Shown in pieces: positions 45,005 through 54,459 of a stretch of 64,000 bases of DNA. The translations under genes and the position numbers were made by a program. The notes beneath the pieces are model-generated. The model saw only the letters and a program-made list of their open reading frames with translations, had not been told where the DNA came from and searched no databases. The DNA lies in assembly GCF_026745355.1 (NCBI RefSeq), contig NC_079209.1:26748263-26812262 (forward strand), read 5' to 3'. Numbering within the stretch: position 1 is the stretch's first letter; every line of letters starts with the position of its first letter. Source of the stretch: Beta vulgaris subsp. vulgaris (Eukaryota > Streptophyta > Magnoliopsida > Caryophyllales > Amaranthaceae).

Positions 45005-46010
45005 AGAAAAGTATGATCTGATTCCTTTGAAATTTTTCGATAATGAAAAAAGGGCTTGAACACCCCGAGTGACAGAATTTCTTACCAAAGTCTAATATTT
45101 TTGGAAATAATGAGGAACACCATTGGGGCCTAGATATTTTCTAGGGCTAAATCAAAAGTAGCTATTTTTATTTCCTCATCACCTAGAACAAGGCTTATAA
45201 GAAAATTATTTCCTTCCTCTGAAATAACAGGAGAGATTATATTAAAGTCTTCTGATTCATTATGGTGGCATAAAGGGTTGGAAATAAACCTAGCATGAAA
45301 TTCTTTCATGATTCCTCCGAAATAGATGAAGAAGTAGAGATAAGAACATGTTGATTTGCTGTCGTAAATTCCTTTAATTGATTTTTATTACGACGAATTG
45401 AAGCATACGCATGATAATAACTGGTGTTAGCATTTCCCTTTATTAAGTAATTTGTTTTACTCTTTTATTTTCATTATTCATGATGAAAAATAAGAAGCTT
45501 GTTTCTTTTAGAAAGAAAGGTTCTTGATTACGTTAAAGAATAAGATTATCTTCATTCAGAATTAACTCAGCTTGAATCGAGGCTAGTTTTTTTGTCTACT
45601 AAGCAACTTTGCCGGAATTTATTTTCAAATTCAGATTTACTCCAAAGTTTGTATTTTTCTTTTAAAAGTTCTACACTTTTTAACTAAACAAAACATATAA
45701 GAGCCATTAAATCTTTGACACTAAGTATTTTCACTAAATTATCATACTCCTTATGTAAGCACCACATCTTTTCAAAACGAAAGAGATGGGATTTAGAAGT
45801 GGTAGAAGGAAGATAATCCAAAGATATAATACAATGATCCGAACTAGTAAAATTGTGATGCTTAATCTTATCTTAGGGAAAATTAGCAATCCGCTGTAGA
45901 CTAGCAACAGTTCTATCAAGGCGTTTTAACAAATTATTAGGGTCCGATTTTTTCCATTCAAGCAAATCGAGATCCAATAAAGGATAATTCAGACGAACAA
46001 GTTTAAGAGA
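45005..46010 (-). pseudogene. LINE ORF2 endonuclease-RT linker and RT start
   Basis: The minus-strand reading downward from 46,010 gives the end of the endonuclease (RLDRTVASL, then a broken equivalent of the SDHCPI box near 45,830), the FRFEKMWCLH-type stretch (about 45,760-45,780), then, nearer 45,200-45,005, DEEIKIATFDLALENIWAP and PFFHYRKISKESDHTFLDF. The last two correspond to EEI--A-F------PGPDGF and F---G---KEINHTFL of plant LINE RT. Stops and frameshifts are frequent. Confidence 0.75.
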
Positions 46011-47156
46011 ATAGGTAATTCAAAGGTAATGATCTAGCTTAATTAAAAGGAGACCCTCCTAGCTTTTCTAATGACTTTGTAATTTCATTGAAATCACGAA
46101 TAATTAGAAAAGGCAACCGCAAACTGTTAACATAAGTAATAAGTTCTTGAAATTCTGGCTTTTGAGCTTGACGAGCCAGAGCATAAATTAACAAACAAGA
46201 CAACAAAAGAAAGGTTGAAATTGAGAAGAGAAATACAACAAGCCATACACCTAGTAGATTTATATAATATAGAGAGATTAAAATGATTTAGATTACAACA
46301 TTTCCAAAATAGCCAAACTCCACACGCAAAAATATTGGGCTGGTATATAGTCGAATAAAGTGGAACCCACATTGAAGAGCACTAATATGAGTAGGAGGAT
46401 CTTGGGATTATATTTCACATAATACCATAATTTTAACATTATAAGTTTATAACTAACACAAAAGTCTTTCACCTCTACCAAGTCATTTTTACTAATAAAT
46501 CCACGGATATTCCGACATGCTAGCGACATAATAAAATATTAAGCATATAAAAAAAAACCATTTCATGCTGGAGGGCTTAAAAAGAATAGGTAATTCAAAG
46601 GTAATGATCTAGCTTAATTAAAAGGAGACCCTCCTAGCTTTTCTAATGACTTTGTAATTTCATTGAAATCACGAATAATTAGAAAAGGCAACCGCAAACT
46701 GTTAACATAAGTAATAAGTTCTTGAAATTCTGGCTTTTGAGCTTGACGAGCCAGAGCATAAATTAACAAACAAGACAACAAAAGAAAGGTTGAAATTGAG
46801 AAGAGAAATACAACAAGCCATACACCTAGTAGATTTATATAATATAGAGAGATTAAAATGATTTAGATTACAACATTTAAAATAGCCAAACTCCACACGC
46901 AAAAATATTGGGCTGGTATATAGTCGAATAAAGTGGAACCCACATTGAAGAGCACTAATATGAGTAGGAGGATCTTGGGATTATATTTCACATAATACCA
47001 TAATTTTAACATTATAAGTTTATAACTAACACAAAAGTCTTTCACCTCTACCAAGTCATTTTTACTAATAAATCCACGGATATTCCGACATGCTAGCGAC
47101 ATAATAAAATATTAAGCATATAAAAAAAAACCATTTCATGCTGGAGGGCTTAAAAA
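46011..47156. repeat. Tandem duplication, two copies of 575/572 bp
   Basis: 46,011-46,585 and 46,586-47,156 are near-identical; the only indel I see is ACATTTCCAAAATAG against ACATTTAAAATAG (3 bases). The unit holds the LINE ORF2 start and endonuclease N-terminus (MSLACRNIRGF, VEVKDFCVSYKL). A third, shorter and more diverged copy of its right edge continues at 47,290-47,470. Confidence 0.93.
46020..47102 (-). pseudogene. LINE ORF2 endonuclease N-terminus, duplicated
   Basis: Each copy reads from MSLACRNIRGFISKNDLVEV on the minus strand (starts at 47,102 and 46,529), the plant LINE AP-endonuclease opening (W-IRG--K----VK------L---ET), followed by NPKILLLILVLFNVG and further down FLIIRDFNEI (PWL--GDFN, here IRDFNEI). 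Frameshifts divide it into several ORFs. The second start makes the ORF2 N-terminus appear twice in tandem. Confidence 0.8.
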
Positions 47157-47477
47157 GATTAATTTTTCTTCCTTTTCAGGGCAGAAGAGGCATCATCACT
47201 CTCCATGTCATCAACTCTCCTATTTGCTGAGCGTGATAGACAAAAGAGAACCACTAGGAAAGAAGGTATTCCATGGATATTCCAAGGCATTTTTACTAAT
47301 GATTCCACGAATATTCCAACATGCTAGCGACATAATAAAATATTAAGCATATCAAAAAAATCATTTCATGTTGGGGGGCTTAAAATGATTAATTTCTCTT
47401 CCTTTTCAGGGCAGAAGAGGCATCATCACTCTCCATGTCATCAACTCTCCTCTTTGCTGAGCGTGATTGACAAAAGA
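47157..47477 (-). pseudogene. LINE ORF1 C-terminal end, duplicated
   Basis: The minus-strand reading contains RSANRRVDDMESDDASSALK then RKKN and a stop just upstream of the ORF2 ATG (stop about 47,157). The same end occurs again at about 47,394-47,470 with RSAKRRVDDMESDDASSALK. This fits an ORF1 tail followed by a short spacer and ORF2, and shows the duplication includes the ORF1/ORF2 junction. No zinc knuckle or other ORF1 domain is present upstream; the LINE is cut at about 47,477. Confidence 0.55.
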
Positions 47478-48500
47478 CGAGCCTCCATCTGATGGCAGTC
47501 CGACAGGAGAGAAATGAAAGCTTGGCCGACTAGCTACATCAAAAGATTCAATGAAGAATACTTAAAGTTTCAGACTTACAAAACGCAGTGGCGTTTGCCA
47601 CCCTAATGTCTGGACTCCAACCCGGTCGGTTGAGATGGTCCTGGCAGAAAGCGAAGTAAATACATTCTCAGAGGCAATGACTAAGGCTCAAAGGTTCATT
47701 CAAGCGCCAGACATATGTCGCCACTCGGATGATCGAAGCAAGAAAAGAAAGGAAGAAGGAAACTATAAGGACCAGCCGAAACAACAAAAAACAGGAGGTC
47801 GGTCAGACAGGTTCAGAGACCATGGCCATGAACCCCGATTCAGCAAAAACAAAAGAAAGATCTACTTAGACATAAAAGACAAGTCCCTGCTCCCCTGCCC
47901 ACCTCCCATCAGAACGTCCTTCGCTCTGAGAGATAAGAGTCAGTGGTGTGAGTACCAGAAAGGGTGTGAACACACCACCAAGGACTGTAGGGAGCTCAAG
48001 AAGTCCCTTGATAACCTAGCGGATGAAGACAAGTTGAACCGCTACCTCAAGCACACAAGCGAGGAGAAAGGCAAGCAGAAGGTGGACCAGTTGAATAGTG
48101 AGGACACCAAGGGATTTATTGGAGTGATAGCATGTGGCTATGCACAGGAGCCCTAACCGGTCGATCTTGCAAAGCCCACCTATAGTGTCGCAAATTGACG
48201 TCCAACAACCCCGACCAGACTGACCCGTAATGACCTTCGGGACATCCAGAAGGACACTACACACACCATGAAGATCCCCTGGTGATCGACTGTAAAAATG
48301 GCTAACACAAGAGTCAAAAGAGTGTTAGTGGATAGCGGATCATCAGTTGATATTATCACGCTGGAATGCCTTAAAAAGCTGATATACAGTGAACGGGAAC
48401 TCACCCCCCTGAACCACACATAGACATCGGGGGAAACTCGGTACACCCACGGATCGATAAAACTACGAACGCCAAACAGTACGAATGTCCTCAAAAGGTT
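47478..48500 (+). pseudogene. Gypsy (Tat-like) gag and protease fragment
   Basis: The plus-strand reading runs SLMAVRQERNESL (47,490), RFNEEYLKVSDLQNAVAFAT and LMSGLQPGRLRW (to about 47,635), a frameshift, then 173 residues open (47,635-48,156) with FSEAMTKAQRFIQAP, KSQWCEYQKGCEHTTKDCRE and LKKSLDNL, the Tat/Ogre-type gag end with its C-E-H-T--DC region. After a stop and frameshift, DPLVIDCK and then RVLVDSGSSVDII (about 48,320-48,358) give the retropepsin active site DSG. The reading dies by 48,480. RT and beyond are missing. Confidence 0.82.
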
Positions 48501-49430
48501 TAATTTATGCTATTAATATAAGGGTCCAATCTAAGTACAAAGCCCATTAAGCGAAGTTAACAGAGGTCAAAACAAAATCCACAAGAAGATCATCAGGATT
48601 ATTAGGAGATGAAAGTCAAAGGCAATGAAAGAATATCAATCAAAAGATAATCAGAAGATAGTTCAACATGAAGACAAACATGCATTAGTGGGTAATTTAT
48701 TCGACGCTAGAAAATAGTTAAGGTTAAATCAAATACGATTCAAACATTTTCCCTCCCAGCATGCATGGAAGTTACACGTTGTGATTCTCTATCAATAGAG
48801 AAACTATGATCAAGAAGAAGAGACGAACAATCCATCAAACTCTAGCATTTCTTAATTCTTTACCGTAGCTTATCACTAGCATAGCCCAACCCCACTTTTT
48901 GTTATAGTTTAATTCTTAGATTTAAATTAGGTATTCGGGCATGTTCAGGCACAATTAGGCAAGATCTCACTCCAACTAAAGAAGGGGACCATGGAGGTAA
49001 CAACATTCGTGTCTTCTCTTGAATTTTCCAGCCTAGCTTATCCTTTGTGTGTTGTAAAATTCATCTCTAAGTTTGTGACATGTATGGAAATTTTGTGCTT
49101 TAAATAAAAGCTTTATTATTGTTTCCTCTATTTATTGTTTTTAGCCTAAAATTAATTTATGTTGTAGTTTGATCGTTTAAATTAAATTAAAACAGAGTAT
49201 GTTACCAAGGTTTTATTTAATTAAGACTGGTGAACCCCATGGACTATGTCTTCCAAGGCATTCAATATCAAACTATTGAGTGTCCATTGACTTGTTTGCA
49301 AGGTCAACAAACTGATCGATTTTGCACCAACACCACTAAAAAAGAAAATTAACTAATCAAAGTGTTCTACCAATGACCCAAGGCAAGCAATGAACTAGCT
49401 CATTTTATTTTGTCACGTGTATTTTTGTGG
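48501..49430. other. Unassigned stretch, possible LTR remains
   Basis: No coding domain. CTCTATCAATAGAGAAAC (about 48,798) and the pyrimidine-rich leader after it could be LTR promoter/leader remains, but no borders are visible. Confidence 0.3.
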
Positions 49431-49435
49431 AGTCT

Positions 49436-49672
49436 GAATCCTTTAGAGTTTTAGTGAAACTCTACAAGGTAGAGTTGTATCGGAACCATATATTTTAAAA
49501 TCAAGGGTTCATATTGGTTCAAGGGAAATATTTATGGGTGGATTTTGACGAGATAAAATAGAGGGATTTTCGAAAGAGAATATATGAGCCATTGATTTTT
49601 TTTTTTTTATTCAATGGTTGGATATTGCTCAAATTATGCCTTGTAGAGTTATTTTACAACTCTAGAGGATCC
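49436..49672. mobile_element. MITE, TIR around GAATCCTTTAGAGTT
   Basis: The left GAATCCTTTAGAGTTTTAGT and right (reverse complement) GGATCCTCTAGAGTTGTAAA are inverted, and both continue to ACTCTACAAGG. About 45 bases of TIR and a total of about 237 bp. The interior matches 9,262-9,440. No clean TSD found; superfamily unknown. Confidence 0.7.
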
Positions 49673-49679
49673 AAAGACA

Positions 49680-50580
49680 TTTTTCTGTAATTATTAGTAA
49701 TATGATATGATATTGGATTTTTTTTCTAGTTAAAAATTTGTTTATTTTCAGTTAAAATAATGATAATACGCTGTCAATTATCTGTAAAAGCATCTTTTAT
49801 ATAGTTAGCAGATGGTAAGAGTTAAGACCTGTACTAATTGAACATGATTAATTAGAATGGAATCTGCAAATCGTTGCCCAAACGCAAAGGCCAAAAGACT
49901 CATTAGCGTAAAAGGAAATCCTTCACTCAAGCAAACACTTATTATTACCAAAAATTAGGGACAAAAGATGAGGCTCACTACAATTACGCCCCACCGAATA
50001 TTTACAGATTAAGGAAAAATATAGCATCAACTTCCTAACCACACCACTTCCACTTGCCTCATCTTCATATTGTTGTTTTTAACATTTTTGGTGTCATAAT
50101 CGTGAAAATGGTGGTGTGATGATTGTCTCGATTACTAAAGTGTATAAATAATTTAAATGACGTAAATCTCTTATATTTAATTTTAGTATTATATAGAGAT
50201 CAAAAGAAGTACTTAATTAGTAGGAGCACATCACTTCCAACCATCACGATAAGGATTTAAAATTATGTGGACTGAATGCTCTAAAGTTACATTTAAGTGC
50301 TCATCATGATTTTAAATTGAGTGGACTGTGTGCTCTATATATCATCATTTACGCACTTAGCTTGCATTTACGGCAATTGCTTTTTCATATATATCATTAT
50401 TACATGGTATGGGGATCAGGGTGATTTCTTTGTTTTTAACATGATTTCTTACGATTTCTTTGTTTTTTTAACATGATTTCTTACATTCTTTTACGGAGGG
50501 GGCTATTCACTATTGTCATTGTTCGAGTGGTCGGGGGACGTAGTAATAAGGTATGAAATATATAAAATTAAGTAATTGAA
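49680..50580. other. Unassigned AT-rich stretch
   Basis: No gene or paired termini. A short duplication of ACGATTTCTTTGTTTTT-AACATGATTTCTTAC lies at about 50,420-50,485, and GTGGACTG-TGCTCTA is repeated at 50,270 and 50,323. Confidence 0.3.
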
Positions 50581-50584
50581 TTGA

Positions 50585-50780
50585 GGCCTATTCTCTCCAT
50601 CTTATTCTAGTTCAGTTCAATTCAGTTAAGTTCAGTTTGATTGTAATTAATTCAATTCAATTCAACTCCAATTATCATTTCTATTAGTTATAATATAATT
50701 CATTTCAGTTCAGTTGGAATCAGTTCGGTTCAATTTAGTTCAGTTCAATTCAGTTACTTTATGTCGAAGAGAACATGCCC
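50585..50780. mobile_element. Tourist-like MITE (196 bp)
   Basis: The left end GGCCTATTCTCTCCATC and right end (reverse complement GGGCATGTTCTCTTCGA) match the ends of the MITE at 23,486-31,841 in the opposite orientation. The arms are runs of CAGTTCAATTCAG-type words. TGA flanks both ends (50,582-50,584; 50,781-50,783). Confidence 0.78.
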
Positions 50781-50838
50781 TGAGTATGTGTGTTTTGCTT
50801 AATTTGACTTTGTCCATGCTTCTTACGGTATGAGATTA

Positions 50839-51327
50839 CTAGCCTTATATACATGCGATGCGTGTGCTAATTTCAAAACTTATTATTCTATTGTATACTC
50901 CATTCGTAGTATAGTTATATATAATTACACTTAAAATGTGAAAGATTAATAGTTAGATAGATTTAAACATATTTGTTTGCTAATGGAAAAACTAAAAAAG
51001 ATTGTGAGTGATTTTTAATATTATTTTTTGTGAATGAATTTTGAACAAAAATAATAGTCCTAATGAGTTGGTTTATTAAAGAGTACCAAAGGTAGTGCGT
51101 GTTTCAAACTTTTCAGGTACACGTCATGTATCCATTTAATTTTTTGATTGAAATATTTGATGCATATTATACCATTTTTAACTTGTTTAGAATGACAAGT
51201 TGAAATGAGAAAGAGTTCTTAAATTATTTTCTTTTGTAATTTTTTCATCCCATTAGATCATTAAGGGTAATTTAGAAAATCTAGAGGGGATAACATATTC
51301 CTCTCCCTTCTTTTATAGTATAATAGA
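50839..51327 (-). mobile_element. Candidate short Helitron
   Basis: On the minus strand the 5' end reads TCTATTATACTATAAAAGAA (from 51,327) and the 3' end is a hairpin-like ACACGCATCGCATGT followed by CTAG then host T (50,838). These fit Helitron termini (TC ... hairpin, CTRR). The 5' boundary base is followed by A rather than the expected host T, so the 5' edge is uncertain. Confidence 0.5.
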
Positions 51328-51402
51328 AATTTGTTGTTTTTAATATTTAGTTAAGTGGAATTGATAAAATTTTGAATTAATCGGGCAATTCGTTGTGTAG
51401 TA

Positions 51403-51867
51403 CTGATTCCGTGGTAAAGTGATATTTATTTCGTTTTTTTATAGATGTCACATAGAAAAAGTGAAAAGTTTTAAAGAAAGGTAGAGAGATAAAGTGGGGG
51501 ACCATCACTTTTTGAATAAAAAAAACATTTGTTAGTGAAAAAGTATGAGTATTTTAAAGAAGAAAGTGGGGCACCACCAACTTTTTATTATTTTAAAAGA
51601 TTTATGATGAAAAGTGATCCATTTATAATATGTAGTACTTCCTCCGTTCAATAATAAGTTAAACACTTCCTCTAAAAAAGTTCTCACGTAAAAGAGATGT
51701 GTTTCACTTATTATGGAATGGGGGAAGTATCTATTATGACATTCCTATTTAAGAAAAATGTCGTATCTATAAAACAAATAAAGGAAATATGATTTATGAC
51801 AAAATAAAGACGGCACATTCATTTGGCTACATCCGAAGAAGGAAAATGATCATAGGGATGGAGGGAG
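51403..51867. mobile_element. Stowaway MITE, host of a nested Stowaway
   Basis: The right end reads GGGATGGAGGGAG (reverse complement CTCCCTCCATCCC) before TA; the left end CTGATTCCGTGG after TA (51,401-51,402) is decayed. Inner arms are inverted: TTTATAGATGTCACAT against GATACGACATTTTTC. Removing the nested element (51,638-51,727) joins the arms. Confidence 0.6.
51638..51727. mobile_element. Stowaway MITE (90 bp), mariner-related
   Basis: The left end CTTCCTCCGTTCAATAATAA and right end (reverse complement CTTCCCCCATTCCATAATAA) both continue AGT-AAAC. TA flanks both sides (51,636-51,637; 51,728-51,729). The ends match those of the mariner-like element at 23,834-31,403 (CTTCC----TTCACAATAAGTGAAAC). 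Confidence 0.85.
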
Positions 51868-52560
51868 TAAGATAAATTTTTGTCCCATTCTTCTAATGCA
51901 GTAATTCCGTAATTTCACATTGCGACCCACAATCTCTTCCATCCTGTTAAAGCCTTTCATTGCATCTCTTTGATAATGGAAGTTTATTTTTTCCATGGAT
52001 ATCCTAATTCTGGCCTACTTTTTTTTTTTCTTTTGATGATCTATCCGACTTATTATTAGGTCATCTTGTTTATAAAATAATGGAGCAAAAGAAATGCATG
52101 TCTTTAAAGATTCTTCTTTCTATGTTTATTTTTGTCTCTTTATAATTAGTTCTTTTTATTTTATATCAATTGGAAAATGACATTTATCTAACTAAAATAT
52201 AGTCAAATAGACTTTATCAATTGTAATTCCCCTTATGGTATTTAGTTGCTCGCAACTTGCCATTTAGCATTCAATCATACAAAATACACGCAAAAAAATA
52301 TTTCTTCTACCTTTAAAGCCCCTTCAATTCCTCTATTACTCTACTAGCATTGTCCAATGTGTACATAAGTCATGTCAATTAACAAAAGTAAAATTAGCTT
52401 GCAACAAAAATTGAACCAATGACCTTTTTCTTTTTGACACGACACAATTACCATATCAACCAACTTTTAATCATGTTTTAAGTATCTACATTATTATATT
52501 TGTATCATTTAAATATTGAGTTTTCGTTAATATATTTTTTAATGAAAATGAAAAAAAATA
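51868..52560. other. Unassigned AT-rich stretch
   Basis: No coding signal. It may belong to the Helitron-like element ending at 52,616, whose 5' end was not found. Confidence 0.3.
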
Positions 52561-52587
52561 CATATAAAATTCGAAAAATAATACGAA

Positions 52588-52616
52588 CCCAGGGCAACGC
52601 CCAAGTCAAATACTAA
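52588..52616 (+). mobile_element. Helitron-like 3' terminus
   Basis: Short hairpin GGGCAACGCCC (52,592-52,602), ten bases, then CTAA followed by T, matching the hairpin-CTRR-T layout of Helitron 3' ends. The body upstream is not delimited. Confidence 0.45.
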
Positions 52617-52834
52617 TCAACATGTGAAAATGTGTTTGTTTGCAACCTTATATTTTCAAGACTTTGGAAGAGCTTGTCATCTTCGTGGCTACCATAGACG
52701 ATTTATAATAGAGTTTTTTCCCTCCCTTAAGGAGGAAGAATCCATAAAAGAATCTTCTTTTCTTTTTCTTATATGAAAGGGTTGATAGTGTTTAGTTGAT
52801 TTCTGGATTATATATATTTTCATGAATTTCGAGA

Positions 52835-53020
52835 CAGAGGTAGTAGTTAAGTGAAGTACCATCCCAAATTTTAAGACATTGTCGAGGGTTCGAATACTCA
52901 TTCCAACAAATATGTTAGGGTATTTACTTCTAGCATGTTTATCCTTGTATCCAACCTATAAATTGGTGTGACCTAACAGGGGTAGTATTCGTACAAATAT
53001 CTTTCTTACTATAAAAAAAA
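52835..53020 (+). mobile_element. tRNA-derived SINE
   Basis: A box-like GTAGTTAAGTGAAG (52,842-52,856), B box GGTTCGAATAC (52,887-52,897), and an A-rich tail (53,012-53,021). The body shares ATATGTTAGGG, CCAACCTATAAATTGGTGTG and CCTAACA with the SINE at 34,525. The 5' edge is approximate and the TSD is not resolved. Confidence 0.72.
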
Positions 53021-53085
53021 GAACGAACTATCATCATCATCATCAAGATTGAATTTCTTTGTATATGACTTTGCTTGGATGTTAC

Positions 53086-53375
53086 TGATAGAGTATAAAT
53101 CTATTCCTGGGGCCTCAACCATCAGCTTAAGCTTTTGGTTGAGTTGGTCCTTTGACATGGTATCAAGAGCCAGCGTGACAAAAAGGTCACGGGTTCGAAT
53201 CTCCTCCACCCCTCCTTTCTCAGTGGAATATTTAGTGCCAGGTATGAGGGAGACCTGTGCTGCATCCACACTTCAAGCCCAAAGGGCTCTTGCGTGAGGG
53301 GGCGTGATAGAGTATAGATCTATTCCTGGGCCTCAACCATCAGCTTAAGCTTTTGGTTGAGTTGGTCCTTTGACA
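53086..53375 (+). mobile_element. Intact TRIM, SMART-like (290 bp)
   Basis: Two near-identical direct LTRs of 72 and 71 bp (53,086-53,157; 53,305-53,375), each starting TGATAGAGTATA and ending GGTCCTTTGACA; they differ at two positions (AAATC/AGATC and one G). The 5' LTR is followed by TGGTATCAAGAGCC, a primer-binding site complementary to initiator-Met tRNA. A PPT-like GAGGGGGCG precedes the 3' LTR. Perfect 5-bp TSD GTTAC (53,081-53,085; 53,376-53,380). It resembles the known SMART TRIM family in size and LTR sequence, from memory. Confidence 0.95.
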
Positions 53376-53469
53376 GTTACCATAACGTTGGATGGAGCAT
53401 TTGATATACTTGGGGTCTATTTATAATAAAGAGATATTATTTTTTCTGAAACCATTTATAATTAATACA

Positions 53470-54247
53470 CTAGGTTTTTTGCCCGGACGATTTCCCGGGT
53501 CAGTTACAATAAATAAATATGTTGTTATTTTTTCTTATTTCATAATTTATTTTGCTACTTTTTGTATTTTTTGTTCATTTAGAATAAATTGAAAAATTCA
53601 CATCACGCGTGATAAGTAAAAAATATTTGAAAGCTTTGAGTTTGAAAACAATACCTAAAAAGTGATTGTGATAAGGGAAAATAACATCAATATTCTCTTT
53701 TAAGTTACGTAATAAGATTGTTAAAGATGTAGTCGCTCTGTTTCTTTTTTTTTTGCTACATTTTCCTTAAATGATTGTTTCTTTTTTATTACTATATTTT
53801 TTTATTTAGGGTACTTGGCCCACCATAAAGTAATACTTTTATATTTGTTCTTCTCTTTTTCCACCCAAAAATACTACCTTTTCACTTTTTTTATTATTTT
53901 ACATTAAATGGATCAAAAAGTATATTGCATTTATTATTGTGCATACAACAATGTAACAATAAAAAAACGAATGGAGTATATACTTCTTCTGTTTTTTTAG
54001 TTAATTACAATTATTACGAGACTTTATCATTTTTTATTTGAAACATTGAACAACAAAGTCATAGTGTGTTGATGGTTAAGCTCTTACTTTTCATTTCAAA
54101 GGTCAAGTGTTTGATACCTTGCACTTACATTTTTTTTTTTAAGTGAGGAGTACACATGAACATAAAGCATTTACATTAGAAATTGGAGGAGAGCGCCACG
54201 TGGCACATAAACTTTCTTTCGCACGATTTTTAATATATTTGTATAGA
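53470..54247 (-). mobile_element. Short Helitron A (778 bp)
   Basis: On the minus strand the 5' end is TCTATACAAATATATTAAAA and the 3' end is a hairpin CCCGGGAAATCGTCCGGG, short spacer, CCTAG and host T. The insertion is between A (53,469) and T (54,248), as Helitrons do. It shares a GCCACGTGGCA palindrome near the 5' end with Helitrons B and C. It carries a tRNA-like segment at 54,068-54,120. Confidence 0.75.
54068..54120 (+). repeat. tRNA-like (pol III A/B box) segment in Helitron A
   Basis: GTTGATGGTTAAGCTCTTAC looks like an A box region and GTCAAGTGTTTGATACC, 30 bases on, like a B box. Comparable segments occur in Helitrons B (54,548-54,606) and C (55,036-55,112). No complete cloverleaf or anticodon stem is evident, so it is not called as a tRNA gene. 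Confidence 0.45.
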
Positions 54248-54459
54248 TATAATTTGCAAATAAAGAGATGTCATTGGTGGTAGAATGATTGCATTCCTAA
54301 CTAAATAGTCAGGAAATTAGATCCTATTAATTAAACTATTCTTCTTGTAGATTGATATGCAAGTTGGCATATCATAAGTATGTGGCACCATGTCAGCATA
54401 TGGAGTTTGATGACACATGGCAGACGTCGAGCGCTCATCACACATTCTAATAATTAAAA
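54248..54459. other. Spacer between Helitrons
   Basis: Contains another GGTGGTAGAATGATTGCATT tRNA-like start at about 54,275 but no matching B box. No gene. Confidence 0.3.

Larger units (their letters stand above)
37545..47477 (-). mobile_element. LINE (non-LTR retrotransposon), multiply interrupted
   Basis: A single minus-strand LINE can be followed from an ORF1 end (about 47,160-47,250) through ORF2 endonuclease (47,102 downward), RT and C-terminal regions to about 37,545. Its order is preserved across four disturbances: a 575-bp tandem duplication (46,011-47,156), a CACTA composite (39,517-44,998), an inverted segment (about 38,712-39,113) and a MULE-MITE (37,866-38,218). No 3' tail or TSD was identified, so the ends are approximate. 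Confidence 0.85.

Noticed and set aside
47635..48156. 173-residue ORF as a host gene
   Set aside because: The longest ORF of the window, but its sequence is the gag C-terminus of a Tat-like gypsy element and it is followed by a retropepsin DSG motif.
50585..50780. CTGAACT-type microsatellite
   Set aside because: The runs are imperfect and lie inside defined terminal inverted repeats, so they are MITE arms rather than a simple repeat.
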